A DNA stretch of 13,578 bases. Origin: Candidatus Micrarchaeia archaeon (lineage in GTDB: Archaea > Micrarchaeota > Micrarchaeia > Anstonellales > Bilamarchaeaceae). Position numbers and translations under genes: made by a program. Below the pieces are notes generated by a model. That model did not search any database. It was not told the origin of the DNA and saw only the letters and a program-made list of their open reading frames with translations. Positions within the stretch are counted from its first letter, which is position 1. Every line of letters starts with the position of its first letter. Location of the stretch: contig JBAZLI010000020.1 in the NCBI GenBank assembly GCA_041650355.1, positions 1-13,578 of the forward strand, read 5' to 3'. This document shows positions 1 to 6,778 of this stretch, one piece after another.

Positions 1-761
1 CTGAGGTTGAGCTCGGAGCAGAGCGTGCGCGCAATCTCGTCAACAGTGCGCTTTTCCTCGCTCCCTACATTGTAAACATCGAAAATCCCGGATTGCTTTT
101 CTGATGCGGCCACGATTCCTGAAACGCAGTCCGAAACATGGAGGTAGGACTTGTTCTGCTTTCCGTCCCCGAGTATCTCGAGTTGATAGGGATTTTTCCT
201 GAGCTTGTTGTAGAAATCGAACATCACGCCGTGAGTGCTCCGCTCCCCGATTATGTTTGCCAGCCTGAGCACAGTGCACTTCATTCCATAAGTGTGCGCG
301 AACGAGGCGCAATAGGCTTCTCCTGCGAGCTTGCTGGCCGCGTAGTTGCTCACAGGGACCGTAGGCGCGTCCTCTGGAGTGGGCTGCATCTTGGCTTCCC
401 CGTAGACAACTGATGAAGAGGTGAAAACGAATTTGGGCACGTCGGCTTTCCTGCACGCCTCCAGGACGTTGAACGTCCCTGAAACGTTGACTACGAAGCT
501 TTCCTTTGCCCTGAGCGCGCTGTCCTTCACGTTCGGGTCCGCGGCCAGGTGGAATACAGCGTCGAAATCCTGGAAAAGCGAGGGCTCCAACTGGGAGCAT
601 ACATCTTGCTTTATCACTGGAGCGCCAGAGGGCAGGTTTCCTGGGCCGGAGCTGACGAACGAATCGAGCACTGAAACTGAATGATTGGCGGCCAGGAGGT
701 AATCCGCAAGATGGGAGCCGATGAAGCCGGCCCCGCCGGTTATCAGGAAGCGCATGGGCAT
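1..761 (-). CDS. NAD-dependent epimerase/dehydratase (GalE/SDR-like), partial, C-terminus beyond left edge
   Basis: An extended short-chain dehydrogenase of the nucleotide-sugar epimerase/dehydratase type, likely acting in the cytosol on an NDP-sugar. Reading leftward, the frame is open from the start to the window edge, about 253 codons. Residues 9-15 are GGAGFIG, the Rossmann NAD-binding glycine motif. They are followed by FHLAA, a TSSSVVYG strand with the catalytic serine region, and the catalytic Tyr140-x3-Lys144 pair (SNYAASK). Further on come RLANIIGER and LGDGKQNKSYLHVSD, the substrate-binding motifs of GalE-like enzymes. The usual family length is about 300-320 residues, so some 50-70 residues are missing. 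Two in-frame ATGs exist, at 761 and 755; 761 is about 27 bases from a TATA-like element and would give a nearly leaderless mRNA, while 755 gives the commoner MRFLITGG start. The divergent glycosyltransferase suggests sugar supply for surface glycans. The exact epimerase or dehydratase activity cannot be told. Confidence 0.93.
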   Translation of the reverse strand, partial: MPMRFLITGGAGFIGSHLADYLLAANHSVSVLDSFVSSGPGNLPSGAPVIKQDVCSQLEPSLFQDFDAVFHLAADPNVKDSALRAKESFVVNVSGTFNVLEACRKADVPKFVFTSSSVVYGEAKMQPTPEDAPTVPVSNYAASKLAGEAYCASFAHTYGMKCTVLRLANIIGERSTHGVMFDFYNKLRKNPYQLEILGDGKQNKSYLHVSDCVSGIVAASEKQSGIFDVYNVGSEEKRTVDEIARTLCSELNL

Positions 762-782
762 CAGGTGCTATTCATGAACAGC

Positions 783-793
783 AGATATAATAA
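783..793. promoter_or_regulatory. AT-rich TATA-like element between epimerase and glycosyltransferase
   Basis: The run AGATATAATAA sits in the divergent gap. Read on the minus strand as TTATTATAT it is centred about 27 bases upstream of the ATG at 761, the expected archaeal TATA-to-start distance for a leaderless mRNA. Read on the plus strand it would start transcription near 814-816, leaving a leader of about 20-30 bases before ATG 836 or 845. Archaeal TATA geometry is established knowledge; use of this site is inferred. Confidence 0.45.
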
Positions 794-844
794 GAATTAT
801 GTTGGATGAATAAACATTCTGTTTATGCTGCGCAGATGGTTCGG

Positions 845-1531
845 ATGGAAAAGATTACTGTAGTGATACCGGCGCTTGACGAGGAGAAGGGGATAGGCCG
901 CACAATTTCCGAAATCCCCGTGGGAAAGTTGCGGGAGCTCGGCCTTGAAACCGAAATAATAGTGGTCGACGGCGGCTCCGCAGACAGCACCAGGGAGATT
1001 GCCGAGCGGGGCGGCGCGAGGGTGATAGTGGAGAGGAGGCGCGGCTACGGGCTCGCGCTCAGGATAGGGTTCGACGCCGCGAAAGGGGGCTTCATAGTTT
1101 CCTGCGACGCGGACGGGACGTATCCGGTGCGGGACATTCCTGCCATGGCACGACGCATGGAATCCGAGGGGCTGGATTTCCTCAGCACGGACAGGCTCGC
1201 TAAAATCAAGGAAGGGGCGATGAGCGGGCGCAACATGCTTGGGAACGCCGTGCTGAGCGGCGCAGCGAAACTGCTTTTCGGGATGCCGTTCAGGGATTCC
1301 CAGTCAGGGATGTGGATGATGAAAAAATCCGCGTGGGAGAAAATCCGCGGGCGCGTGAAAAGCGACGGGATGGCTTTCTCGCAGGAGATAAAGATAGAAG
1401 CCAATGGGTGCGGCCTCAGGTGCGCCGAGGCGCCGATAGAGTACGAAGTGCGCGAAGGCAATGCCAAGCTCAATCCCTGGCGGGACGGCTTGGGAAACCT
1501 GCTGGCGCTGTTCGAAAAAAGGATTTCGTGA
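845..1531 (+). CDS. Family 2 glycosyltransferase, dolichyl-phosphate hexosyltransferase-like (AglJ/DPM1-type)
   Basis: A GT-A fold glycosyltransferase that probably moves a sugar from an NDP-sugar to dolichyl phosphate or a similar lipid carrier at the inner face of the membrane. Visible motifs, numbered from ATG 845: VVIPALDEE (residues 6-14, nucleotide-binding entrance), IIVVDGGSADST (38-49), the metal-binding CDADGTYP (87-94, D88 and D90), DSQSGMW (151-157) and an acceptor-side SQEIKIEA segment (179-186). At 228 aa it has only the catalytic domain, with no C-terminal membrane segments. In-frame ATGs also occur at 806 and 836; 845 is chosen because the conserved fold begins at once, and 806 would lie upstream of the transcription start predicted from the TATA-like box. 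The membrane protein begins 16 bases after its stop, so the two are probably one operon. The family is clear; the sugar and acceptor are not. Confidence 0.9.
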   Translation: MEKITVVIPALDEEKGIGRTISEIPVGKLRELGLETEIIVVDGGSADSTREIAERGGARVIVERRRGYGLALRIGFDAAKGGFIVSCDADGTYPVRDIPAMARRMESEGLDFLSTDRLAKIKEGAMSGRNMLGNAVLSGAAKLLFGMPFRDSQSGMWMMKKSAWEKIRGRVKSDGMAFSQEIKIEANGCGLRCAEAPIEYEVREGNAKLNPWRDGLGNLLALFEKRIS

Positions 1532-1547
1532 TTTGCCCGGTGGATGG

Positions 1548-3329
1548 ATGCTCCAGGAATTGAAAAACGAGGTGAAAAAGCCCGCCGTGCTGTTCCTTAT
1601 CGGTTATGTGCTGCTCTGCGCACTGCTCCAGCAGCAGTATGTGGGCGCGCTCAAGTCCCTTCCGAGCCCGCTTTACGGAGGGGATTTGTACTACCAGATG
1701 GGGGCGATAGAGCACATACGAAGCGGAGGCAGCGTGCTTGAAAGCTCGTCCATGGTTGGGACGACACCCGGCTATCTCCCGGCTTACGGCGTTTTCGTCG
1801 CGGCAATCTCCTGGCTGCTCAACACGGACACGTTCCACGGGATGCTGGCTTGCTCGATGATTCTGCTGTTCGCGACATACGCGTTATGGTATTTCGTGCT
1901 CAGGGAGATATGCGGAGACGAAAGCATGGCGGTGCTCGGGGCCATAATAGTGAATGTGCCTCCGGGGGATCCGGTATTCAAGTATACCGCATTTGCGATG
2001 TACTTCGTGACTCCGATAGCGCTGTACTTCTTCTGGAGGGCGTGGAAAAGCGAGGAACTGAAGGATTACGCAATGGCTGGAATAGTGTACGGCCTGCTTC
2101 CGTTGTGCCACATGGTGCTGTTCATAGGGATGACGATTTTAGCGGCCCTGCTTTTCGGAATCAAAATCTACAGGAACAAGGAATACGCTTCATTCGGGGC
2201 GCTCAAGAAATACGCGGTATTCGCTTTGATTGCGGCGCCGCTGCTCATGCTCTACTGGTACCAGCCGATATTTGAATACCACCTCAAATTCGCGTACGAC
2301 AGGACGCACATGGAGCTTCCGGACTTCGGAACGCTCGGCGTGCAGCTCTGGTTCTTTTCAGACATTTGGGCAAGGATAACATCTAAAATAGGCCTCGTGA
2401 TTGCTTCGGCGTTCGTGCTGCTCGGATTCAGGAAAATCAAGTGGGACGGATTCGAAGGGGCGCTTTTCATCGCTTCGCTCCTGGCAACTTTTTCATATTT
2501 CATAACCGAGCCCCTGTTGAAGATGAATTTCATACCCCAGTATCTCTCGATCATGATGCTGCTCCCTTCCATCGTCGTGCTTTCGCTCGGGTGCGCGAAG
2601 GAAGTGCTCGGTGGATGGAAGAGCGGGAAGCTGGTGCTTTATCTCTTGCTCCTTGTGCTTGCTGGCTCCGCTTTCCTGGAATTCCAAGACAGGACTGCGC
2701 AGGACAAATGGATCAAGGTAGGGATGAACCAGACGTTCCCCGAGGAGTATCTGGGTCTCAGGAGCTACCTAGTGAACAACACCGGAGTCGATGACGTGTT
2801 TCTTTCCACAAAGGAAGTTTCGTTCGCGCTCAACGCATTCAGCGGAAGAAAACTGGTCGTGAACAGGTGGGCGCACCAGAACAATCAGTACCTGGACATG
2901 CCTGGAAGGGACCGCGACGCGGCTGTCATGCTTTACGGAAAGAACGCGAGCATGAGCGTCGCGCTGATGAAAAGCTACGAGGTTAAGTACGTGTTCTGGC
3001 ACGCCTACTGGTACAACTCGGAATTTATTTTTGATAGCAGCGGAAAGCCGGTGGATTGGTACGACCCGCTTATAACGATGAACACGGACGCGAACAGGAA
3101 AATGTTGGACGAGAACGGAGTCAAGTACAGGGAGATGAAATTCTGGCTCGACCCGTCCGGGAGGAGTTCGGACATAAGGAAATACGACATACTGCAGGTT
3201 TCGTACGAGAACTACGATTTTTCAGGGAACGGACCGTGGAACGACGGGCTTGACCAATATTTGGAGGAAGTGTGGAGTTACGAGGAAAACGGGCAGAAAT
3301 ACGCGGCTCTTTACAAGGTAAAGTACTGA
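1548..3329 (+). CDS. Multi-pass membrane protein, probable GT-C-type glycosyltransferase with large C-terminal soluble domain
   Basis: A 593-residue protein with about ten hydrophobic segments (roughly 13-30, 76-92, 98-117, 126-137, 145-163, 174-206, 221-239, 279-293, 303-319, 329-350 and 361-376) followed by about 215 soluble residues. The first long loop has YGGDLYYQ, with Asp46 where GT-C enzymes using lipid-linked sugars place an acidic catalytic residue. The soluble part contains VDDVFLSTKEVSFALNAFSG and DRDAAVMLYG, of a kind I associate with uncharacterised archaeal membrane proteins of this plan. The start at 1548 is preceded by GGTGG and falls just after the GT2 stop; an in-frame ATG at 1461 would overlap the GT2 gene by 71 bases and encode no conserved-looking sequence. 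Position behind a lipid-carrier glycosyltransferase supports sugar transfer at the outer face, but no strict family signature was found. The function is inferred; a flippase or polymerase is possible. Confidence 0.8.
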   Translation: MLQELKNEVKKPAVLFLIGYVLLCALLQQQYVGALKSLPSPLYGGDLYYQMGAIEHIRSGGSVLESSSMVGTTPGYLPAYGVFVAAISWLLNTDTFHGMLACSMILLFATYALWYFVLREICGDESMAVLGAIIVNVPPGDPVFKYTAFAMYFVTPIALYFFWRAWKSEELKDYAMAGIVYGLLPLCHMVLFIGMTILAALLFGIKIYRNKEYASFGALKKYAVFALIAAPLLMLYWYQPIFEYHLKFAYDRTHMELPDFGTLGVQLWFFSDIWARITSKIGLVIASAFVLLGFRKIKWDGFEGALFIASLLATFSYFITEPLLKMNFIPQYLSIMMLLPSIVVLSLGCAKEVLGGWKSGKLVLYLLLLVLAGSAFLEFQDRTAQDKWIKVGMNQTFPEEYLGLRSYLVNNTGVDDVFLSTKEVSFALNAFSGRKLVVNRWAHQNNQYLDMPGRDRDAAVMLYGKNASMSVALMKSYEVKYVFWHAYWYNSEFIFDSSGKPVDWYDPLITMNTDANRKMLDENGVKYREMKFWLDPSGRSSDIRKYDILQVSYENYDFSGNGPWNDGLDQYLEEVWSYEENGQKYAALYKVKY

Positions 3330-4649
3330 TTAGCCGATTTTCATCTCCGAAACGCGCACGTGCGGGCCTCCGTCGGAAACAGGAACGCTCTGGGCCATCT
3401 TCCCGCAGAAGCCCGGGCTGGTCCCGAAATCCTTCCCTACGCGCTCCACTTTCCCGAGCGTCTCAAGTATGTGGCCGCTCACTGTGACATCGCGCAGGAT
3501 TTTCTCCTTTGAGCCGTTCTTGACTAGGTACGCTTCCTTTGCCGCGAACATGAAGTTCCCTGAGAAAATGTCCACGCTCCCGCCCTTCATCCCTATGACG
3601 TAAATTCCTTGCTTCACGTCAAAAACTTCGGATTCATTTGCGCTCCCTTTCTGGAATAGGGTGTTGCTCATGCGCACTACAGGCGGGAACGCAGGGCTTT
3701 CTGCGCGGGCGTGGCCGTTGCTAGCTGTTTTCAGGGAAAACGCGCTTCCGCGCGAATGCAAGTAGTTTTTCAGCACGCCCTTTTCTATTATCGGGACCGG
3801 CTGCGCCCGAACGCCTTCATCATCGTAAAAATACTGGCCGAAGGAATCGAACGTGGGGTCATCGGTTATGCTTACTGATTCGTGTGCAATCTTTTTTCCA
3901 ATCTTGCCGCGCAGTAGGGATTCTCGTTCTACTATGCTGTCGCCCTCGCTCGCGTGCCCCAGCGCCTCGTGCGAAAAAACCCCGGTCATCTCGGGGTCCA
4001 TTATCACAGGAAAGCGGCCTTTCGGAGATGGCCCGGAGTTGAGCAGGCGCTCGGCGCTTTCCAGCGCGTTCCGGGCGGTTTTGCATAAATCGAAATCAGA
4101 GTATCCTTTCCGCGAGGAGAGCCGGTCCATTCCACGCTGCGCCTGGATTCCGTCCTTCGCTACTGAAACCGAAGAGAAATACGAGTAGCTCTGCTTCTCG
4201 GAGATGAAGGAACCCTCACTGCTGAGGAACGTTTTTTCCACGCTCAGGTCGCGCAGGAGCAGGGTGGAATTCCTGGCTTTTTTGGAAAGCGAGAATTTCC
4301 TCGCTTCCCTGAGGAGCGCAATCCGCTCCTCGGTTTGCGGAATTTGGTAAATTTTGCCTGCTGAAGCGCGAATTGTTTTGGGTTCGCAGAGCTTGGATTT
4401 GCCTTTGTTGAGCCTCGCGAGGCGCTCCGCCCTTTTGAGCAGGGCCGGAAAATCATGAAGCGATGAGCTCCACGCATAGCCGAAGCTTCCGTTTACCAGG
4501 GCGCGCACGCCCATGCCAGTTATCTCCCCTTCAACGCCGGTGAGCTTCCCGTCCTCGAGCGAAAGGCCGGAGGTGAAGCCTGAGGATATGCGCGCGTCAG
4601 CGTAGAATCCGGCCCTGGAAAGGGCGGAGAGTATTTTTTCGCTGTCCAT
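3330..4649 (-). CDS. tldD: TldD/PmbA-family zinc metalloprotease, TldD type
   Basis: TldD-type proteases cleave unfolded peptides inside a barrel-shaped dimer with TldE; the family also matures microcin B17 in E. coli. Numbered from ATG 4649, residues 227-232 are HEALGH, the HExxxH zinc motif, followed by ASEGDSIV. The C-terminal CGKMAQSVPVSDGGPHVRV block supplies Cys415, the likely third metal ligand. The N-terminal SGLSLEDGKLTGVE region is also typical. Length is 439 aa, near the archaeal norm, with no break. A TTG at 4670 would add seven residues; ATG 4649 is preferred because the alignable domain begins there, although neither has a good ribosome site. It follows the roadblock gene by 32 bases (11 from the TTG), so it is the third gene of that operon. 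No TldE/PmbA partner gene lies in the window. Its stop codon abuts the stop of the convergent membrane-protein gene with no base between. Confidence 0.93.
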   Translation of the reverse strand: MDSEKILSALSRAGFYADARISSGFTSGLSLEDGKLTGVEGEITGMGVRALVNGSFGYAWSSSLHDFPALLKRAERLARLNKGKSKLCEPKTIRASAGKIYQIPQTEERIALLREARKFSLSKKARNSTLLLRDLSVEKTFLSSEGSFISEKQSYSYFSSVSVAKDGIQAQRGMDRLSSRKGYSDFDLCKTARNALESAERLLNSGPSPKGRFPVIMDPEMTGVFSHEALGHASEGDSIVERESLLRGKIGKKIAHESVSITDDPTFDSFGQYFYDDEGVRAQPVPIIEKGVLKNYLHSRGSAFSLKTASNGHARAESPAFPPVVRMSNTLFQKGSANESEVFDVKQGIYVIGMKGGSVDIFSGNFMFAAKEAYLVKNGSKEKILRDVTVSGHILETLGKVERVGKDFGTSPGFCGKMAQSVPVSDGGPHVRVSEMKIG

Positions 4650-4681
4650 TTTATCAGACTTTTGCTGCAAATCCGGCGCAA

Positions 4682-5002
4682 TCAGAGCATGGAGCGTATG
4701 GACTGCACGTATCCCCTGAGAGTTTCCCGGTCCTCCTTGCCTTTCAGGAGCCCGAGGAGCACGTAACTCCCCACCGGAATGAGCAGGAGCGCCTTGTCCT
4801 TGAACGAGATTTCAATTTCCTTGGCCCTGTCCCCGAGCTGTTCCATAAGGAGCTGGGAGTTGTTAGCCAGGTACTGGGAAATGAATGGCGCCGGGTCGTC
4901 CATGCCGAAAGTCGAGTAAACCAGCCCGCCGTCGCGCTTCACCAGCGCGGTCTCTATGCCTTTCCCCCTCATCTCGTCAACTATGTGCTTGAAATCTTCC
5001 AT
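4682..5002 (-). CDS. Small roadblock/LC7-like protein
   Basis: A 106-residue protein with the order and size of a stand-alone roadblock/LC7 domain, a dimerising scaffold that in bacteria and archaea often partners small GTPases or KaiC-like ATPases. Residues 1-30 (an amphipathic helix, then ETALVKRDGGLVYSTFG) give the first helix and strand pair. A central helix with SQYLANNSQLLMEQLG and two strands, EIEISFKDKALLLIPVG and YVLLGLLKGKED, precede a last helix ending in SIRSML. There is no signal peptide, membrane segment or metal motif. The start is nine bases after the KaiC-like stop, with AGGTTGAT overlapping that stop as a likely ribosome site, so translation is probably coupled. It likely binds the KaiC-like protein or regulates its complex. 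The fold call is from pattern only, as the family is weakly conserved. Confidence 0.75.
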   Translation of the reverse strand: MEDFKHIVDEMRGKGIETALVKRDGGLVYSTFGMDDPAPFISQYLANNSQLLMEQLGDRAKEIEISFKDKALLLIPVGSYVLLGLLKGKEDRETLRGYVQSIRSML

Positions 5003-5011
5003 GGAATCAAC

Positions 5012-5716
5012 CTAAAGGACCTCGAGGCCGGCCGGGCCGAGCCTTATCGGGAGCGCCATCGGGCTGTTGGGCACAGTGAGCTCGTGCGCGCCGGCTTTCT
5101 GGGAGAAATAAAGGACCTGGTCGCACAGGCTTTCCAGGCTGGTTATGAACTTCTTGTCGTGCATCCCTTCATCAACGAGCCACAGGCTGGTCGCGTTCGC
5201 GCCCTTCAGCCTGCCCTGTATCACCTGCAGGAATTTTATCACGGTGTCTGGCTGGGAATAGAGGCTGAGCGTTGAGAGTGAATGGAAAATGACGCGCAGC
5301 TTCTTCCCCTCGCTCTGGCCTATCACGTCGTTGAGCGCGAGCGAGAGGTCGTTGAGCGCGGCAGGCCCTGGAATCATTATGTCGCTCCTTCCGGTTTCCT
5401 TCGCGCCCACGGTCTGGGAATACGCGTCTATGAAAACGAGCTCCTTGCCGGTGTGTTTCTTGAGGTTCATGCCGAGGGAGTTGGATTTGGATTCCACTTC
5501 CTCGGGGCTCATGTCCATGGAAACGTAGGCTATCTTTTCGCCCTCGTTTGATCCTGCGAACGCGAAGTGGAACGCGAATGCGAGCTTCTCCTGCCCTGCC
5601 GGCCCGACCACCATCGCGGTGCCCGGGTTCTGGTAGCCGCCCTCGAGCACCACGTCCAATTCGTCTATGCCGGTCGACACCCGGTCCTTGCGGAAGAATT
5701 CGCGCTCCTTTGCCAT
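5012..5716 (-). CDS. KaiC-like RecA-superfamily protein with degenerate ATPase motifs
   Basis: A single-domain KaiC/RadA-type protein of 234 aa. It opens with VSTGIDELDVVLEGGYQNPG (residues 13-32), the usual KaiC lead-in to the P-loop. The Walker A region reads GPAGQEKL (38-45) where GxxGxGK(S/T) is expected, so the second-last Gly is Glu and the final Ser/Thr is Leu. The segment usually carrying the catalytic Glu pair reads YVSMDMSPEEV (64-74). The Walker B strand reads RVIFHSLSTLSLY (141-153), with His145 in place of Asp. The flanking structure is intact, so this looks like a stable pseudo-ATPase, not a decayed gene. It leads an operon with the roadblock and TldD genes. ATG 5716 lies 26 bases from a TATA-like box, predicting a leaderless mRNA. 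Inactivated KaiC homologues are known in archaea, often in signalling settings; the role here is unknown. Confidence 0.88.
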   Translation of the reverse strand: MAKEREFFRKDRVSTGIDELDVVLEGGYQNPGTAMVVGPAGQEKLAFAFHFAFAGSNEGEKIAYVSMDMSPEEVESKSNSLGMNLKKHTGKELVFIDAYSQTVGAKETGRSDIMIPGPAALNDLSLALNDVIGQSEGKKLRVIFHSLSTLSLYSQPDTVIKFLQVIQGRLKGANATSLWLVDEGMHDKKFITSLESLCDQVLYFSQKAGAHELTVPNSPMALPIRLGPAGLEVL

Positions 5717-5734
5717 GCGGCTTAAACTTCTTTT

Positions 5735-5747
5735 AAAATTATAAACC
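5735..5747. promoter_or_regulatory. Shared bidirectional TATA-like box for two divergent, probably leaderless operons
   Basis: The gap between the ATG codons at 5716 (minus) and 5768 (plus) is 51 bases, with its midpoint at 5742. The AT-rich run AAAATTATAAACC occupies that midpoint. It reads GGTTTATAATTTT on the minus strand and TTATAAAC on the plus strand. Both start codons therefore lie 26 bases from the box, the standard archaeal TATA-to-start-site distance, so both transcripts are predicted to begin at or next to the ATG. No ribosome binding site precedes either start, consistent with leaderless mRNAs. Confidence 0.65.
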
Positions 5748-5767
5748 TAACCGTTGATTCCTAACGC

Positions 5768-6778
5768 ATGGTCTACGCGAAGAGCGAAGGCAAGGAGAAG
5801 GAAGGTTTCCTTGGGGGCGGGATAAAGCGGAGCGAGGACGAGGATTACAAGGCGCTTTCAAGCCTATGGGAAACCATGCGGGATGCGATTCTCGAGCCCA
5901 AGAGCGGAAAGGACGTTGACAGGTTCGATGCGCGAGTGACCGCCATGCTCAGGAATCCAGAGGAGAGGCGCATATTCCAGATGCTCGAGAAGGAGATGAA
6001 GCTCGCGGCGCTCGGGAAATCCGGCCTCGGGATAAGGAGGGGCGAGAGCGCGGCTTTTTTCGCTTACTGCGGGTCTGGGGAGCCCGAAGAGAGGGTTGCG
6101 GGGCTCAGGGAGCTCCAACGAGATGTAAGGAAAAGCAGGGAAAACATCGAATACCTGGAAGCCAGGGTGGAAAGGCTCGGGGAGGAGGAGCTCGCGAGGC
6201 TGGCTGCACTGGCAGTGAAGGGCGCGAAGAAATCCGAGGTGGAGGAGGCGCTCGGAAGCAACGCGAGCCCTGAAGCAGTGGAGCGGGTTTACGAGCTGAT
6301 TGCGAAGCAGGACGCGTCCTCACTCGCGGCGCGGGACTTGTACGGGATTGAGAAGAGCGAGTACGAGAAGCTTTTCGGAATAGCCGCGAAAAACGAGATG
6401 GTTGCGGTGCTCATTCTTTACAGGCGCATTTTAGGCGATGCAGGGTTCACGCGGGCGATGGAACGGATTGGAGAGGGAAAGGAAGGCGCGCTTTTCGCCG
6501 AGATGCATAAGATGGACCTGGCCGCGCAGTATTTCTTCCTCTCTGTGCTCGCGCCGGAGCTGGTGAGGAACGGGATGTGGAGCAAATCCGTGCTCGGGAT
6601 GCTCTCGGACGCGCTCGGGAAGGTGGGGGAGCTGGCGCGCGGGCTCGGCCTTAGTCCGGTCAGGAAGAGGATGGAGTTCCTCAACGGGGCCAGGAAAATC
6701 GTTTCCAGGTTCGGGGACTTCGGGGGCGTGAACCTCGGCCTGTTCTCTGCCGCTTTCATTGCGAAGATGGTGAAGTGA
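5768..6778 (+). CDS. Uncharacterised charged helical protein, first gene of divergent operon
   Basis: I do not recognise this 336-residue protein. It has a charged, glycine-containing N-terminus (residues 1-26) and a helical block at 30-85. A Glu/Arg-rich stretch at about 106-148 (EPEERVAGLRELQRDVRKSR onward) could form a coiled coil. After it comes a small helical unit at 150-180 and a more hydrophobic helical C-terminal part at 190-336, with MVAVLILYRRILG and AAQYFFLSVLAPELV. None of these is long enough to be a confident membrane segment, and no signal peptide, cysteine cluster or nucleotide motif is seen. ATG 5768 sits 26 bases from the shared TATA-like box. The stop overlaps the next start by one base (TGATG), so the 514-aa protein is probably made in step with it and may be its partner. 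Codon use matches the neighbours, arguing against recent transfer. Function unknown. Confidence 0.85.
   Translation: MVYAKSEGKEKEGFLGGGIKRSEDEDYKALSSLWETMRDAILEPKSGKDVDRFDARVTAMLRNPEERRIFQMLEKEMKLAALGKSGLGIRRGESAAFFAYCGSGEPEERVAGLRELQRDVRKSRENIEYLEARVERLGEEELARLAALAVKGAKKSEVEEALGSNASPEAVERVYELIAKQDASSLAARDLYGIEKSEYEKLFGIAAKNEMVAVLILYRRILGDAGFTRAMERIGEGKEGALFAEMHKMDLAAQYFFLSVLAPELVRNGMWSKSVLGMLSDALGKVGELARGLGLSPVRKRMEFLNGARKIVSRFGDFGGVNLGLFSAAFIAKMVK

Noticed and set aside
226..230. Possible significance of a YPMTP motif (residues 226-230 of the gamma-alpha protein) in place of YPITP
   Set aside because: Ile to Met is a mild change and I recall similar variants in related enzymes, so it is not evidence for a new substrate. 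The coordinates here are residue numbers.
40..600. 186-codon open frame on the minus strand
   Set aside because: It is out of frame with the epimerase, whose NAD motif, Tyr-x3-Lys pair and substrate motifs are clear on the same strand; the peptide is Arg/Gly-rich without any fold signal.
1461..1547. Longer N-terminus for the membrane protein starting at ATG 1461
   Set aside because: It would overlap the end of the glycosyltransferase gene and add residues that are simply that gene read in another frame; ATG 1548 has a GGTGG just upstream and precedes the first membrane helix closely.
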